A DNA stretch of 64,000 bases from Mixophyes australis (taxonomy: Eukaryota > Chordata > Amphibia > Anura > Limnodynastidae): contig JAVHZZ010000001.1 in NCBI GenBank assembly GCA_036250195.1, forward strand, positions 378,387,407-378,451,406, given 5' to 3'. The translations under genes were made by a program, and so were the position numbers. Under the pieces are notes generated by a model. It had not been told where the DNA came from. It searched no databases and saw nothing but the letters and a program-made list of their open reading frames with translations. Positions 1 through 11,240 of this stretch are shown here, in pieces (within the stretch, counting starts at the first letter, position 1; each line of letters begins with the position of its first letter).

Positions 1-479
1 ATTAAAACTGATTTAAAACAGGGTACAACTTAGTAATTTTTCTATTTTCAGTTTTAACAACGGCTGTACTTACCCCTCCCGCCACATAAGGTGGCGGGGG
101 CGCGCTTGCGCTGAGTTCGCCACGCTTCTCAATGGTTACATCTGCCTCGCGCGTGCTTTTCGCCACGCCTATTTCTGGTTTCGCTGCTCTGCCACGTGTT
201 ACCTTCCATTTGCCACAATTTTAAACAATCATTATGTCTATTTCTCTTTTTCGTTGACTTGATCAACCATATTTTATCTTTTACAGTATTTAGTACCTCT
301 GCATTAAAACTCCCTATTGTTGGGAAAGGCCTATCACAAGCTTTGGTCATCCCGACCCACGTGTCACAATACACAGTTGCATATGCACCATATTTCTTAC
401 ACATGAGAAACCTCGCTGAACCAATAGGGCCTTCCTTAGGCAGTACACTGACCATCTCTAGCGTATGCTTAGCACCCAT
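1..479 (-). pseudogene. Endogenous retrovirus Gag, N-terminal part (MA-like to PPxY), cut by window edge
   Basis: Retroviral Gag would build the virus core at the plasma membrane. Reading the minus strand from an ATG at 479, the product begins Met-Gly, the usual myristoylation start of Gag, and stays open for 116 codons to a stop at 129-131. A stretch around residues 50-70 (PFPTIGSFN...VKDKIW) loosely resembles the matrix region of gammaretroviruses. Past that stop, in a different frame, a PPPPY motif (bases 86-100) looks like a PPxY late-budding domain. It is followed by a charged stretch and LYPVL, where capsid would begin. So the frame is broken at least once and the gene continues beyond base 1. 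It lies 3' of an LTR, primer site and splice donor on the same strand, which supports the Gag call more than the weak sequence resemblance does. It could still be a leader-encoded ORF. Confidence 0.55.
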
Positions 480-507
480 TTTGAACAATATACCTTCTAC
501 CCGGAAC

Positions 508-597
508 ACAGACACACCGCAATGCTCTGTTCCTTCCGGCCAAATGTGAAATACAGACACACCGCAATGCTCTGTTCTTTCCACCTAATAATTTCAA
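508..597 (-). repeat. 45-bp tandem duplication upstream of Gag start
   Basis: GACACACCGCAATGCTCTGT starts at 511 and again at 556, a period of 45 bp (15 codons). The duplication lies in the leader just 5' of the Met-Gly start and keeps a minus-strand frame open through both units. Confidence 0.7.
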
Positions 598-1387
598 CTC
601 TGTTGCTATACTCACCGCTAGAGATCTATAATGCTCGGTGAACGTATTTCCTTTAGCCGCGCTCACTCGCTTTTCTCGCCCCTGGCAAGGGTCCCTAATA
701 CAGAAATATGACTGTGGGCCCCAAGGGCTATCAGCTCCTCGATACCCTGGCTCAACCACAAAAATCTGCTGAGTTTATTATCGCTGGGAGCGCAAAGTCG
801 ATACAATCAACCTGCCTTTCCAGTATAATTCCTCCTAGCTGCTTCACCAATTCGCACTAACGGTGCGATCGGATCGCACTGCCTACCAATACTAATTATT
901 AGCAAACCTTGCGATCTATTGGTAGCGCTTTGCGAAAACCCAGTTTTCGCATTTGGTATACCTGCCCTGTATACCGTCCTTCAGTTGGGCAATCCGCCTC
1001 GTCAGACAGCAACTGAGCACCTCAACAATAAAACAGTGTATCTACGTTACAACATCACACACTATACACCTTTTCTGCGCAGAAAATCAAAAGTTCCCAA
1101 CAATAGTAATAATGTCTCAGAGGTTTTCACAAGTAATTATACTATGCATGTATAATAACTATCAAAACGATTGTTTAACCACGTGGCAAGTTTACCGGAA
1201 GTTCGCGTACGCACAGCAGGAAGTACACATACGCTAAACAATGCAATACAGTTAAAACGCACAATGACAGAAAAAATAAACAGTTTTCTCTTTTGTCCCT
1301 AGGTTCTAGTTAGCGTGCCCTAGATAATGCAAAACGGACATTCGGTTTCGCAACACAGAGTAAAATTCAGGTTTTGAACACCATGCG

Positions 1388-1397
1388 TTCTTACCCG
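1388..1397 (-). promoter_or_regulatory. Candidate major splice donor of provirus leader
   Basis: CGG/GTAAGAA on the minus strand, close to the consensus donor and about 85 bases downstream of the primer site. That is where simple retroviruses place the donor for the env message. Inference from sequence and position only. Confidence 0.4.
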
Positions 1398-1479
1398 TTT
1401 ATGACGCGTCTCCACCCTTTGTTGAGGAACCGAAATCCGTGTATCTTGCGTATCATCGGCAACGAAACCTCCAAAGCTC

Positions 1480-1490
1480 ACGAGCCCCCA
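1480..1490 (-). promoter_or_regulatory. Primer binding site, tRNA-Pro type
   Basis: TGGGGGCTCGT on the minus strand, directly after an LTR ending in CA and a TT spacer. It matches the first 11 bases of the tRNA-Pro primer site known from gammaretroviruses; the following bases diverge (GAGC instead of CCGG). This is the key evidence that the neighbouring block is a retroviral 5' end. Confidence 0.7.
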
Positions 1491-1563
1491 AATGGTTATG
1501 TGCGTATTGTCGCTAACCAATAACGATTGTCGAACCTCGATTTGTGTTTCCAAAGCACAAAGA

Positions 1564-1569
1564 TTTATT
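1564..1569 (-). promoter_or_regulatory. Poly(A) signal in retroviral LTR
   Basis: AATAAA on the minus strand between the TATA box and the U5 end, in the position of the R-region polyadenylation signal. Confidence 0.5.
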
Positions 1570-1710
1570 TGCAATAAGTGGAAAAATATGCTCAAGCGAA
1601 GTAATAGTAAATACAGCCGTTACTTATCGCAGGCGCTCTGGATCCAGTGCAGTCATTCAATCCTGAAGTCTGGGGACAAGATGTCTGCACTCTGGATCAC
1701 AAGCTGCTGC

Positions 1711-1717
1711 TTATATA
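1711..1717 (-). promoter_or_regulatory. TATA box of the retroviral LTR
   Basis: TATATAA on the minus strand, placed upstream of the AATAAA at 1564-1569 and the primer site at 1480-1490, as expected for a U3 core promoter. Transcription would start about 25-30 bases further, near 1685, which would be the start of R. Confidence 0.55.
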
Positions 1718-1981
1718 CACAATCAAATACAGTAATACAATGAAGATGGTATGGCTTGCATCTATTGGTCCGGGTCTCAGGAATGTCCAAGGGGTCGTCA
1801 ATCATTGGCTGGTTCATCCTAAGGAATCCAAAGGAGGGGGTCATCTCTGCAGGGGGTACGCTCTGCTCTTCCCGCCAGGATTCCTTAGTCTTAAGTAGTT
1901 CATAATTCCCTATCATTCATAACTTGCGTATGCACTCTGCGATTCCCTCGCAGAGTGAACCAAACAGTAGGATATGTAACA

Positions 1982-2930
1982 AGGTTCATTATGATACCAC
2001 TCATGATGTTATTCCTTTAACCCGTTCCGTGTATTTCACTAATATGCATGTAACTCTGATATAACATATAAATACTACTATATTTCGACATAACTGACTA
2101 TGTGTTGCAACTACCATTAATGTGTACTATTTTATAAGTATGCGTGTTTGTGCGAATGTATGGTAAAAGACCAATTACTGTTGCTGCCACGTGTAGTGGA
2201 TGCGTACGCCCTTTCACACCGTAGCGTGCCCTTGTACGTCGATGCGTACCGTACGCATCTTTTCAAACAAAGACAACCAAGTTTGCTAGACTTTAATTGA
2301 AATGACTCTATCCAATTTACTGACTTCGACACTCTCTTTATCAAAGTGCAGATTAGTTATTTTGTCTTTACCTTTATAGCTTATCTTTTTCACTTTTTTA
2401 TCAATTGTTGCGAGCAGAAAAAACCCTTTTGTGTATATAGTATTATATTTTGCAACAATTTTATATCTGTTTCTTGAAAATTGATGCAGCTGATATGATA
2501 TACTTATTTGCTACCCTTCGTAAACACTAAGGGCCTGATTCATCTTCGAATGCTATATCTTGTGTTAAATAGCTCTGAGCATGCCCAGAGACAGACCTTA
2601 TGCCAATAGATGCAATTCATGTCTGAGCGCAAGCAACGCTCATGGCTGCAACTTGAAAGGTGGAAATGGGGTGGGAAGGGTTGGACGAATGTAGGTTAGC
2701 TACAGTAAGGGTGTGCCAATGCAGATACAGATGATTTTTTGAAGCAGTATCATTTACATCGGCTATAGGGCAGGTGTAAGTGCTGACTGATACTGATGAC
2801 TATTACGGCATCGTCTTTGTATTAAAAATTACATGTATGTGTGCTACTATATAGTAAAGCACATTTGTATGCAAGTAAGTGAGAATATAAAAATGCATTG
2901 AATGTACAGCACATATTAAGTACATCTTGA
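1982..2930. other. Intergenic, no recognised feature
   Basis: AT-rich sequence upstream of the retroviral LTR. A motif beginning GGGCCTGATTCATC near 2531 resembles the end of amphibian-type MITEs, but no matching opposite end was found. No gene seen. Confidence 0.5.
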
Positions 2931-2934
2931 TTCA

Positions 2935-3560
2935 TGTATATATGTATTCTCGGCGGCGGGATGGACTTTGCCGCCGAGTCGCAGTCCACTGGTCTGCCTC
3001 AAGATATAACACTGCAGACTGGAAGGAAGAGATTGCCGCACGGGGCAGCTGCACACGGAGATTGATGGAAGCGTAGTCAAAAAAAGCCAAATATAGGTAC
3101 ACGTGCTCGCAGTGGAATACCATACGGCAGACAATAGAGAGGTCAAGACAAGCCGAGTTTTGGTACACGTGCGGACAGAGCAGGACTGGTACAGCAGACA
3201 GAAGCGGAGTCAGGACTAGCCAAATTCGATTCACAGGTAGTCAAATGGAGATCACACTGAGGAGAGGGACTGGAAACAGGCACATAAGAATGCAGATCCA
3301 GGAGTCAGACGCGCTGCAAACAATTTGCTGTGACACTGCAAGAGTGTCAAAATGAGGTTTAAATGGCCAACCAAGTTTGAATTACCCATCCCGACAAGTG
3401 ATCATGTGACTGCCGATACCCAGAAGTAACGTGCAGCAGAGAGAGAGAGTACGACACTGGAACTGGAACAGGCAAGAATTGTGATATGGAGCAAATAAAG
3501 GAGTATAAATAAAGTTTCTTTATTTGAACTGAGATGACCTGGCGCCCAACATTTCTTTCA
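2935..3560 (+). repeat. LTR-like repeat with PBS-like end
   Basis: The block has the short direct-repeat texture (repeated AGTCA...GCCAA and ACACGTG units) seen in other LTR-type pieces of this window. It contains a TGACACT...AGTGTCA near-palindrome (3330-3349) also found at 52627-52642. It ends in an A/T-rich AATAAA-containing stretch followed by TGGCGCCCAAC (3541-3551), which resembles a tRNA-Lys primer site. Boundaries and target duplication were not found, so the LTR reading is tentative. Confidence 0.3.
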
Positions 3561-3763
3561 TGCATCACCACTAGCGTCCACTCCACATTGCTTATTATGT
3601 GCTAAACATTTGCTTATTTGGGGGCCCTCTGGATGTGCATGTCACATGGATGCCATAACTTGAGCTAAAGAGGAGATATACAGTGAGAAGGGTAGCACAC
3701 TATAGCCTGGCACCCAAGTAAGTGTATATGCAGCACCAGAAGGGTTTCACGCTAGCAGTATCC

Positions 3764-3868
3764 CATCTTCTAACTGTCCTGAAATCAGGACAAAAGTCCT
3801 GATCAACAGGAAGTCTGGACAGTCCCTTCAAATTGGCACTGTCTAAATGAGGACAGTTGGGAAGTATG
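3764..3868. mobile_element. Short MITE, CATACTTCCCAACTGTCC family
   Basis: A 105-bp block starting CATCTTCTAACTGTCC and ending GGACAGTTGGGAAGTATG, so the ends are imperfect inverted repeats. Related starts occur at 24843 and 54601. The flanking 8-mers do not match, so no target duplication supports the exact borders. Confidence 0.45.
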
Positions 3869-4543
3869 CTCTTGTCCTAGAAATATTAACTACAAGAGCT
3901 CAGTGAATAAGAATTTATAACAAGAACTGGATTTAATATACAGAATCATACTGCAAAACCAATGTTAAAAAAAGTGACATATTAGGTAAATTATATTATT
4001 TCAAATCCCCCAAAAGTAAGAGGTCAGTAAAATATGTATGTAAAATATGTTTATTTCAACTGACCAATATTTTAAATTTCCACATTATCACACTCCAGCT
4101 GGGAAATTTCTCTGCTAATTTGTGCCCTAAGCTTGGGATCCACTGCTGAGCACGCCCAGGACCATTGTGATCTCTTTTCTCCTCTCTGGGGGTGTGCTGG
4201 CATTGTGCTCGCATACTGGGACCTACACCAAGTTTACCAACTGTCGGGCACCACTGTTGCCTGCCCCACTCTACCCTACTAGTCTCACTGGACTCGGACT
4301 GCACCGGACCTCACCGCTCCCCACCATCTGTTTGGGAGCTGGCTTACTAGCCTCTGTCCCAAGTTCGACTGTCCAGACCTCCAACACGTGTCCGGCAAAT
4401 CTGACACTTCCTCTTATTTTGTTGGAGGAGCAGTGCCTCCACATGGAACTCATCATCAGGACTCATGAACACCTGTTGCCCTGCAAATCCACTCCAGTCA
4501 AACCCACTTATCCCAGTGAGTCCTGCCGTTATCTCCAACAGGG

Positions 4544-5241
4544 TGTCACGACTAGTATAGCGTACCTGCTATCGTTGGCACTACTCGGAGGAAGGTGCGG
4601 AGTCTAACGTGCCCCTGGTGTTCACCAGGGACCCCCGCAAGGAGGTATGGACTTAGCTGCAGGAAACACGCAGGTCGCGGTCCTTCCACGAGTCAGATAG
4701 CGAAGCACGAGAGGAATGTCAGACAGGCAGGTTCGGCAACGGTGCGGGCAATGCAGGTACACAAGGAGAATCCGAACGGGGTGTGAATCAAGCCGGGTCG
4801 ATAACGTTCTGACAGCGAGGTACAAAAGGGAGATCCAAAAGGGGTAGTCAAGGCAATCCGGGTCACAATGGTCACAGGCAAACGACAATAAACTGGAGGA
4901 AGGCAAGGGTCAGGAAACAGATAATCACAGGAACGCTGGAACGCTGGAGGACAGGAAAGGACCTGAAACTCTGGCACAGGAGGTGAGGTCAGAGGGACTT
5001 AAATAGTGCTGCTAGCCAATGCCCTCAGCACTAGTAATGCTGTCATAGCTGTAGCGCCGTAGCGCTAGTCATCCTTCAGCGCCGTAGCGCTATCTTCATG
5101 CAGCGTCCCGTTGCCTAGCAACGGGAACGCTTCTAGGTCTGTAGCTGGCCGGCCGGGCGGAAGGGGAAGTGACGCGTCTGGTTGCTAGGCAACCAGACGC
5201 TCTGTGTGGGCGGGCGGGCGGCCGCCGAGCGGCGCCTGACA
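4544..5241. mobile_element. Solo LTR (698 bp) with 5-bp target duplication CAGGG
   Basis: The block starts TGTCACGACT and ends GCGCCTGACA, i.e. TG...CA ends with a short inverted TGTCA/TGACA. It is flanked by a perfect 5-bp duplication CAGGG at 4539-4543 and 5242-5246. Inside are a TTAAATAG TATA-like motif (about 4999) and GC-rich GTAGCGC and GTTGCTAGGCAAC palindromes near the 3' end. It lacks coding sequence, so it is an LTR left after recombination, probably Ty3/gypsy type. Its insertion split the L1 5' region. Confidence 0.8.
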
Positions 5242-5704
5242 CAGGGCCTCCTCCACAAGCCTCAATTAGGCTGTATGCCTATTGACCGCCTCCCCCTGTC
5301 TGGATTCTGTTTTAGGGCATTTTCTCTGTGCCATCTAGATCTAATGCAGCCCCTACTACCACTTGCTGAGCACCCAATTATTTGAACCTCAATACAATGC
5401 CCATTTAATTATTTTAGTGTTTGTGCTTATTACATTGAATCTGTTGCTGTCATGTACTGGTCCTCCAGTATTGATATTTTTCTTCAATTTTGTCTGCTCT
5501 TTAGTGGCACCACATAAAACTGTGACATTACTACATTAATTGTTTTGAACCCTGCTTGAGACCCTTGGGTTTGCAGAACAATGATGTTGTCACCTTAAAT
5601 GTCTTAAGGAAGACTCCCCTCTTGAGTGTATTGCACAACTGTGCCTACTTTCACCACTTCCCCATATTCCTACCAAGCACTGTCGCTAATTCCTCACCTG
5701 CATC

Positions 5705-7060
5705 ATGGTTAGCAAATCTAAGAAAAGCACCCAATCAAGCCAACTGAACTTTTACGGTAAAACATCCTCAGCAACTCTGCAACCTCAATCCTCAGACCAA
5801 GTGTGCTCTCTGGCTCAGTCCCCCCTTCTTGATAGTGAACTTGTTGTGGGTGCTCAGCAAGTAATGACTAACCTTATTAATGAAATTAGAGCTGCCTTTC
5901 ACCAAGAACTTAAAAAAGTGGTTGACGTTAAGTCTGAAATGGCCTCCCTCAGGTCTCAAGAACAGACGCTATCGAAAGAAAGACGAACGCTGTAGTTCTC
6001 CATCAATTATTGACAGAGAACTTCCATCATTTGTTGTGAACTTAAAAGTATCAAAGAAAAGCAAGAAGAACTAGGTAATCGATCTCATGGTAACAACTTG
6101 AGACTTCAAAACGTCCTGAAGTTCACGGAACCCCACCACACTCCTTGATTACGTTCAAGCTCTGTTCCAACAGATTCTTCCTAATGCATTGGAAGCTGAT
6201 CTCCTCATGGATAGAGCTCATAGAGCTCTCTGTGTTAGACCCTCTGTGGGACAGAACCCTTGTGACTGTTATGCCACAAGTGCGGCATAAACTCAATGAA
6301 CAGATGGAAGAGGTGTTCACCTTTAGCAGCCGCTTTTCCCGTAGAGACTGGTTATGCTCACAGGTACTCGGATGCCCCCAGGTCTTATGCTCAGAGTAGT
6401 ATGAGTTTATGCTAACACGGAAGCGCACAGGTACAGGAGGTAGCACATGGTGTAGCGGCAGGCCAGAGATCAGCGGACTGGACAGAGCACCAGAGAAGAT
6501 GTCAGGTACAGGCAAAAGATCGGGGTCACAGGCAGTGGCTCAGAATCCAAGTACAAGCAAAGGTCGGGGTCACTGACGGTGGTTCAGAATCCAGGTACAG
6601 GCAAAAGGTCATACACAGGTAATCAATCCAAGGTTTCAACACCAAACACCAAACAAGAACAGGAGCAGGCAGCAGTACTGGAACAGAACGCTATAATGGC
6701 TCAGACATCACTGCCTTAAATAGTACTAAGAGCCAACCAGGACAGAGGAGGAGGCTGCTAATTAATTACTAATATAAATGAACCAGTTTAAAGCATATGA
6801 GAGCTCCCCCTGGAGTTGGAGGATGTCCCTACACCCTCCTACATCTATGCCACAAGGATCCCAAAGAATAATAACAGAGCATAGAAACTAAAAGCACGCG
6901 CCTGGCTACTAGATCATGCTAGGACGCGGCGCACCGCCGCGGCTCGTGACAGTGACATCATAGTGAGACTCCATTATTTTCGGATCATGGAACACTCCTG
7001 ATGTTAACTTTCAAGACGCCCAGAATCAAATATTTCAATATTTTAAATTTCCTTTTTTAA
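5705..7060 (+). pseudogene. L1-like ORF1 protein, frameshifted and interrupted
   Basis: ORF1 of L1-like LINEs is an RNA-binding chaperone that trimerises through a coiled coil. Here the first frame (5705-5995) encodes a Ser/Gln-rich N-terminus followed by the start of a coiled coil. After a frame change, 6030-6120 reads the end of the coiled coil and NRSHGNNLRLQNV, the counterpart of the conserved RSRRNNLRI entry to the RRM domain. After a second change, 6145-6260 reads LFQQILPNALEADLLMDRAHRAL, matching the DRAHR block. A 685-bp solo LTR then interrupts it, and the frame resumes at 6957 with IIVRLHYFR, matching the IARFHYFR block. Clearly dead. No ORF2 follows. Confidence 0.75.
6267..6951. 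mobile_element. Solo LTR (685 bp) inside L1-like ORF1, target duplication GTGAC
   Basis: Starts TGTTATGCCA and ends GGCTCGTGACA. A perfect 5-bp duplication GTGAC lies at 6262-6266 and 6952-6956. If one duplicate and the block are ignored, the L1 reading frame runs straight across, which fixes the borders independently. Inside is a repeated CAGAATCCA(A/G)GTACA(A/G)GCAAA unit and a CTTAAATAGTA TATA-like motif (6714). No coding sequence. Confidence 0.85.
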
Positions 7061-7507
7061 ACATAGGTTTACATGCACATATATGTGCATTGTACCTAAT
7101 TTTGTGGTGTATTTGTTCCTTGAAAGCAAGGGATTTAATTACAATTGTTGACAAATTAATGATATCTGCCTTCTCTGAGTTAGTCCGAGTTTAAAGTAAA
7201 TTTGCAAGTCTAAAGGCCATGAAGTATGCTGCAAAACAGGAATGCCCTCAACTATGCAAAATCTCAGCAGAGCTTGATTGCCGTGTCAGGTAGAGTCATC
7301 TGCCTACTACATGGTCACATCACATGTGTTAATGGTTGGCAGCAGGTTTGGCCACATGGAGGGGAGGAGCAGATGGAAAGGGGAGGGAAATCAAATTGAA
7401 TCAGCTTGCTGCTCTGACTAGTTGTGCATCCTGTCAGACTGATCATCATGTCCTAGGCTGACAGGCAGGGAGCTGAGCCAGTCAGGCTTTACTGGATAGT
7501 AGTTCCA
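7061..7507. other. No recognised feature
   Basis: Unique-looking sequence between the L1 remnant and the MITE. Nothing supported. Confidence 0.5.
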
Positions 7508-7515
7508 GTGTAGCC

Positions 7516-7912
7516 CATACTTGCCAACTCTCCCGGAATGTCCGGGAGACTCCTGAAATTCGGGAAGGTCTCAGGCGCGGGCTGGTAAGTGAAAGCCCGG
7601 GGGGCGCACAGGCGGCCGCATCACATGTCTTGCAATATTTATTAAATATATTCAACGGGGGGGGGGGGGCATAGCTGTAAAACTGAGCGGTGCCCCCCTG
7701 CCCCCCGGCCCAGCCCGCCTCTGGTAGGTCTACCGGACTCCCGGGAGAGCAGGCAAATATCCCGCAAACAGGATCTTCCTGTCAAAATGACGCGATTCGC
7801 GTCATTTTGCCCCCCCCGCGACAAAATCGGCAGTTTATTGTGGGGGCGGGGCCAAAATGACATCCCTTGCTGGGATCTCCTGGGAAGAATTTCCAAAAGG
7901 TTGGCAGGTATG
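7516..7912. mobile_element. hAT-type MITE, 397 bp, target duplication GTGTAGCC
   Basis: Starts CATACTTGCCAACTCTCCCG and ends GGTTGGCAGGTATG, giving inverted ends CATAC(T/C)TGCCAAC. A perfect 8-bp duplication GTGTAGCC lies at 7508-7515 and 7913-7920, the hAT signature. Inside are the inverted motif CCCGG...CCGGGAG, a poly-G run, and repeated GGGGGCGGGGC. A shorter relative is at 28822-29104. Non-autonomous: no transposase frame. Confidence 0.88.
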
Positions 7913-7920
7913 GTGTAGCC

Positions 7921-10051
7921 TGGCTACACATGATTATTAGTCAATGAGGACAAGTAATGGGAAGCTCTCATCACCAACAACAAAATACGACATATTTGGG
8001 AGAGATCATCTAAATATTATTTTCTTCTTAGTTTCAAATGCAAATGAAGAAAGTAAACTCCATAAAAACCTATGCAATAAAACACACACAAATGTGTATT
8101 ATTTGCTGTGTGTCCTTCCCAGAGGTTACGAGAGTCAAAAAGGTAGCAGGAATTAAACTGCTCCAAGCCATTTTCACATTACCTCAGCAAGATTTCTGGT
8201 TTTCAACTCATCAACACCATTTTTTCCGCTGAGTATGTCCACGGTTGACACAATTTGGAACTCTCATTGTCGTCTGTCTGGATCAATAGTTATACCAGAG
8301 CTGATATTTGACAAATAACATATTTTAAAAGCATGTCCTAATTCTGTCAGTTATAGCAATGTGGGATTAGTACTTAATAGCTATTAAAGTTGATTTTATG
8401 GTGTGTCTAATGTGAGCAGTTTTAACTGGAACATAGAGGGCAATGCACAATCTTTATGGTTTGTTCCTATTATTTTATTCCCTCAAGCATGGCAAACCTC
8501 GGTTGCAAAAATTTAGTAGTATGCATTTTACACTTCACTTCCAGGCAGACTATAAACAATAAAGCACAGACCTAACTATTTTTTTTAGCCTTTTGGTGAT
8601 TGCATATGTCATGGCTAAATGAAAAAAAACCCCAAAAAACAGGAAATCGCATGATCCAATTAAACTCAAATAATGTACTTCCTTTTAATTAGGCTGATAT
8701 TTTTAAAATAGATGCTATAAAGCTTAAGGTGCATTTTAAAATGAAAATGTACCAATATCTCACACCAGAAACCCTTCTCCATAAAGTACAAAGTTGCAGT
8801 GAAATAGTATTGTGCAGAATAAAATGCAGTGTTTCTACAGTTTAAGTAGTGTCATATAACATTCTTCAGCAACAGGGAACATGACACACCCTTGCTGGTG
8901 ATTAACACTTGCTGAATGCTTAACGCGCACAAAAAAACTGGTCTCTGAGCAAACATACCAAAAGCATGAGGAAGGCTCTGCAAAGTAATCTTCAAATAAT
9001 GCTTAGGTTTATCATTTGTGTCACAGAGTTTTAATCATTTGTGTCACAGTGATGTTCTAAAGAAGGTGGAGGGCTCCCATCTAAATAATTCATACACAAG
9101 TAATGCACCTGTGTGCAGGAGCTTCTTAGCACTTTATCAACCAACTCAGCATTTTCAACTGAAAATTATCTGAAAATCTCAGGTCCAGCATTGTGTAACC
9201 AAAGCAGATACTCCTGGTTTAGAAAGAATGGCCATCATCCGAATAAATACCAGTGAGCAAACACGTTTTGCTTTCCCGCCCCCTTTCAGGACCATTACCT
9301 CCCCCGTTCCACCTCTCATAGTGTAGCGAGATGCCAGTCAGGGATATAGAGTAATATGGACGAAGACATACACATTTGTTGTGCGAAAAAGTGGATTTTA
9401 CGCTTAAAAATGGACCTTGAGCCTCACTCAAGATCAAGACTTGCCTAGATAACTGTATTAAACACAGAAAGTTTTTTTTTTAAAATTATGTTTTTTATTC
9501 TACCCCCAAAACTCCCGTGAAGTGTCAGCAGGCCTCTTTTTTTGTATACTACTGAAAGACTACTAAATGTTTCCCTGTCTTCTCATTAACATATTGCAAA
9601 CACTGCAGTGTGACTGGTAATACCAACAGCAAAGGAAACACTCTGATAAAAACATGTAAACTTCTCCATGAAAGACAAATGGCACAACAAGACTGACTTT
9701 TATATTGCAAATTTCTTGGACAAATGACATTGCAATGGCATTAATCTCTGAATAATTTAGGAGCAAAACAGACTCCTTTCGTAGCCAATGGCACAGTTAA
9801 ATTAAGGGTGTATCTGTAACTATAATACCCTGTGTTACTGCTGTAGGGCCAAGTAGTGTACTGCACAATAATTGGCCAAAACACTATCCACATTCAAGTG
9901 GTACTAGCGACAGATAAACTAGTGTAGTATAAATGTACTAGTATAGCATTCATTGAAGGTATACTGTACAATAATACACAAGGACTGCCAGCTCTGAGAT
10001 GGTGCAAAAGTCCTTTTGCAGAGTGGAAATAGCTGTTTGCCCCTATGTGAT
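7921..10051. other. No recognised feature
   Basis: About 2.1 kb of AT-rich sequence with only short, unsupported ORFs. A TTTGTGTCACAG motif is directly repeated near 9015 and 9038. No element ends, no conserved protein signal seen on either strand. Confidence 0.5.
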
Positions 10052-11240
10052 CAGGCCCGGCGCTACCATTAGGTAACCTTAGGCATTTGCAGGGTGCCGC
10101 TGACTAGATTTTCTAATCTAGTCATCGGTTTGCGGCAGATGTGCAGCGGCGGGGAGGCGCCGGCTCTTTTGTTGTGCCCGACTCTGCCTCTTCAGATGCC
10201 CCTGGGCCGCCACACTTGCACATGATTACTGACTTGTGGGGAACTCACCTGTACGGCGATTCCCTGTGGGCTGTCCCTGTCCTCCGGTTGGCGGCAGTCT
10301 TCTCCGTTAGGCCGGGGTGGTGAGCCAATCAGGGCTCCTCACCTCCCAGTAATTTGAATCTCTGGCTCGCCGCGTCATCATGTGGCGTTGCATCGTTGCT
10401 GCGTGATGACGTCAGCGTGCCGCCAACTAGTTAAGTCAGCACGCGCCACCATCTTTAGTTCTTCGGTGGAGATTGAAGAGAGAAGACGTGGACCGGAGCT
10501 CGTCACGATCAACATTAGAAGAAAAGAAGGCAGCGGAGAGCACCAGTGGCGGCAGAGAGCCCTTGTCAGGGCTAAGAGCGCCTCTGCCACCGGAACATCG
10601 CCAGGATCAAGCAAAGAAGACTGCGGCTGAGCCTGGAAACGGCGGAAGTGGGGAAAAGGTCGGGAGAAGATCCCTGAAGACCAGGGAAGCAGGTACTGCC
10701 CTTCTGGGCACCACCTCTACCAGGCCCCCGCCCGCACAACACTTCCTCCATTAAGGGCACAAGGCCCTGGGCACTCTCAGGCACTAGGCCTGTGGCTAAT
10801 GTTAGTGGGCACAAGGCCCTGGCGCAGGTAGGTATAGGTAGGTACTTGTAAGTGCAAAAGGCCCTAGTCAATTGGGCCATAAGCCCATAGGTATGGGATT
10901 TGCAGGGCACAAGGCCCTAGTTAGCTGGGCTCAGAGCCCATAGTCCGAAGGGCACAAGGCCCTGTAGTTAGTGAGGCTTAAAGCCCATAGTTAGGGCACA
11001 AGGCCCTATGTAGTAAAGGGCACAATGTCCTGTAGTTAGTGGGCCTAGCAGCCATAGTGTGTAAAGGGCACAAGGCCTGAGAGAGAAAGGGTGTGAGAGC
11101 CCTGAGCGGAAGTAGGGTACAGTACCAGTGTTGTGTTAGTGCTATACTAAACTGTCTGGTTAGATAGCGGAGGTGTATATTACGTGTCAGTCTTCCAGAT
11201 ACAGCAGCAGGGTCTTATTTCGTCTGTGTGGTGAATACTG
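10052..11240 (+). repeat. Repeat starting CAGGCCCGGCGCTACC with GGGCACAAGGCCCT array
   Basis: The start resembles hAT-type termini (CAGGSCCGGCGCTACC) but no opposite end or duplication was found. From 10754 to 11080 the motif GGGCACAAGGCCCT recurs at irregular spacing (near 10755, 10809, 10907, 10949, 10996, 11019, 11065) with GGGC(T/C)...AGCCCATAG between copies. Each motif is itself a short inverted repeat (AGGGC...GCCCT). No protein recognised. Confidence 0.5.

Larger units (their letters stand above)
1493..1981 (-). mobile_element. 5' LTR of minus-strand endogenous retrovirus
   Basis: Read on the minus strand, this block has the order of a retroviral LTR: a TATA box (TATATAA, plus-strand 1711-1717), then about 145 bases on an AATAAA poly(A) signal (1564-1569), then a U5-like segment ending ...CATAACCA at 1493. 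It is followed by a two-base spacer and a tRNA-Pro-like primer site. The U3 start is uncertain: TGTTAC at 1981 (489 bp) or TGAATG at 1919 (427 bp). No target duplication was identified because the other end of the provirus lies outside the window. Confidence 0.7.
4130..7060 (+). mobile_element. Decayed L1/Tx1-like LINE (5' UTR and ORF1) with nested LTRs
   Basis: A plus-strand LINE remnant. The part from about 4130 to 5700 would be the 5' untranslated region and 5705-7060 the ORF1 remnant; both are interrupted by solo LTRs. ORF2 is not present downstream, so the element is 3'-deleted. The 5' limit is a guess; only the ORF1 part is supported by protein motifs. Confidence 0.5.

Noticed and set aside
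3756..3876. 8-bp duplication for the 3764-3868 MITE
   Set aside because: Flanking 8-mers CAGTATCC and CTCTTGTC match at too few positions.
4167..4607. 146-codon plus-strand frame before the L1-like ORF1
   Set aside because: It runs from presumed L1 5' UTR into the solo LTR across the insertion border at 4544, so it cannot be an ancestral gene; no domain seen.
10378..10910. Overlapping frames on both strands in a GC-rich block
   Set aside because: Composition-driven; no recognised protein family, and the block is repeat DNA.
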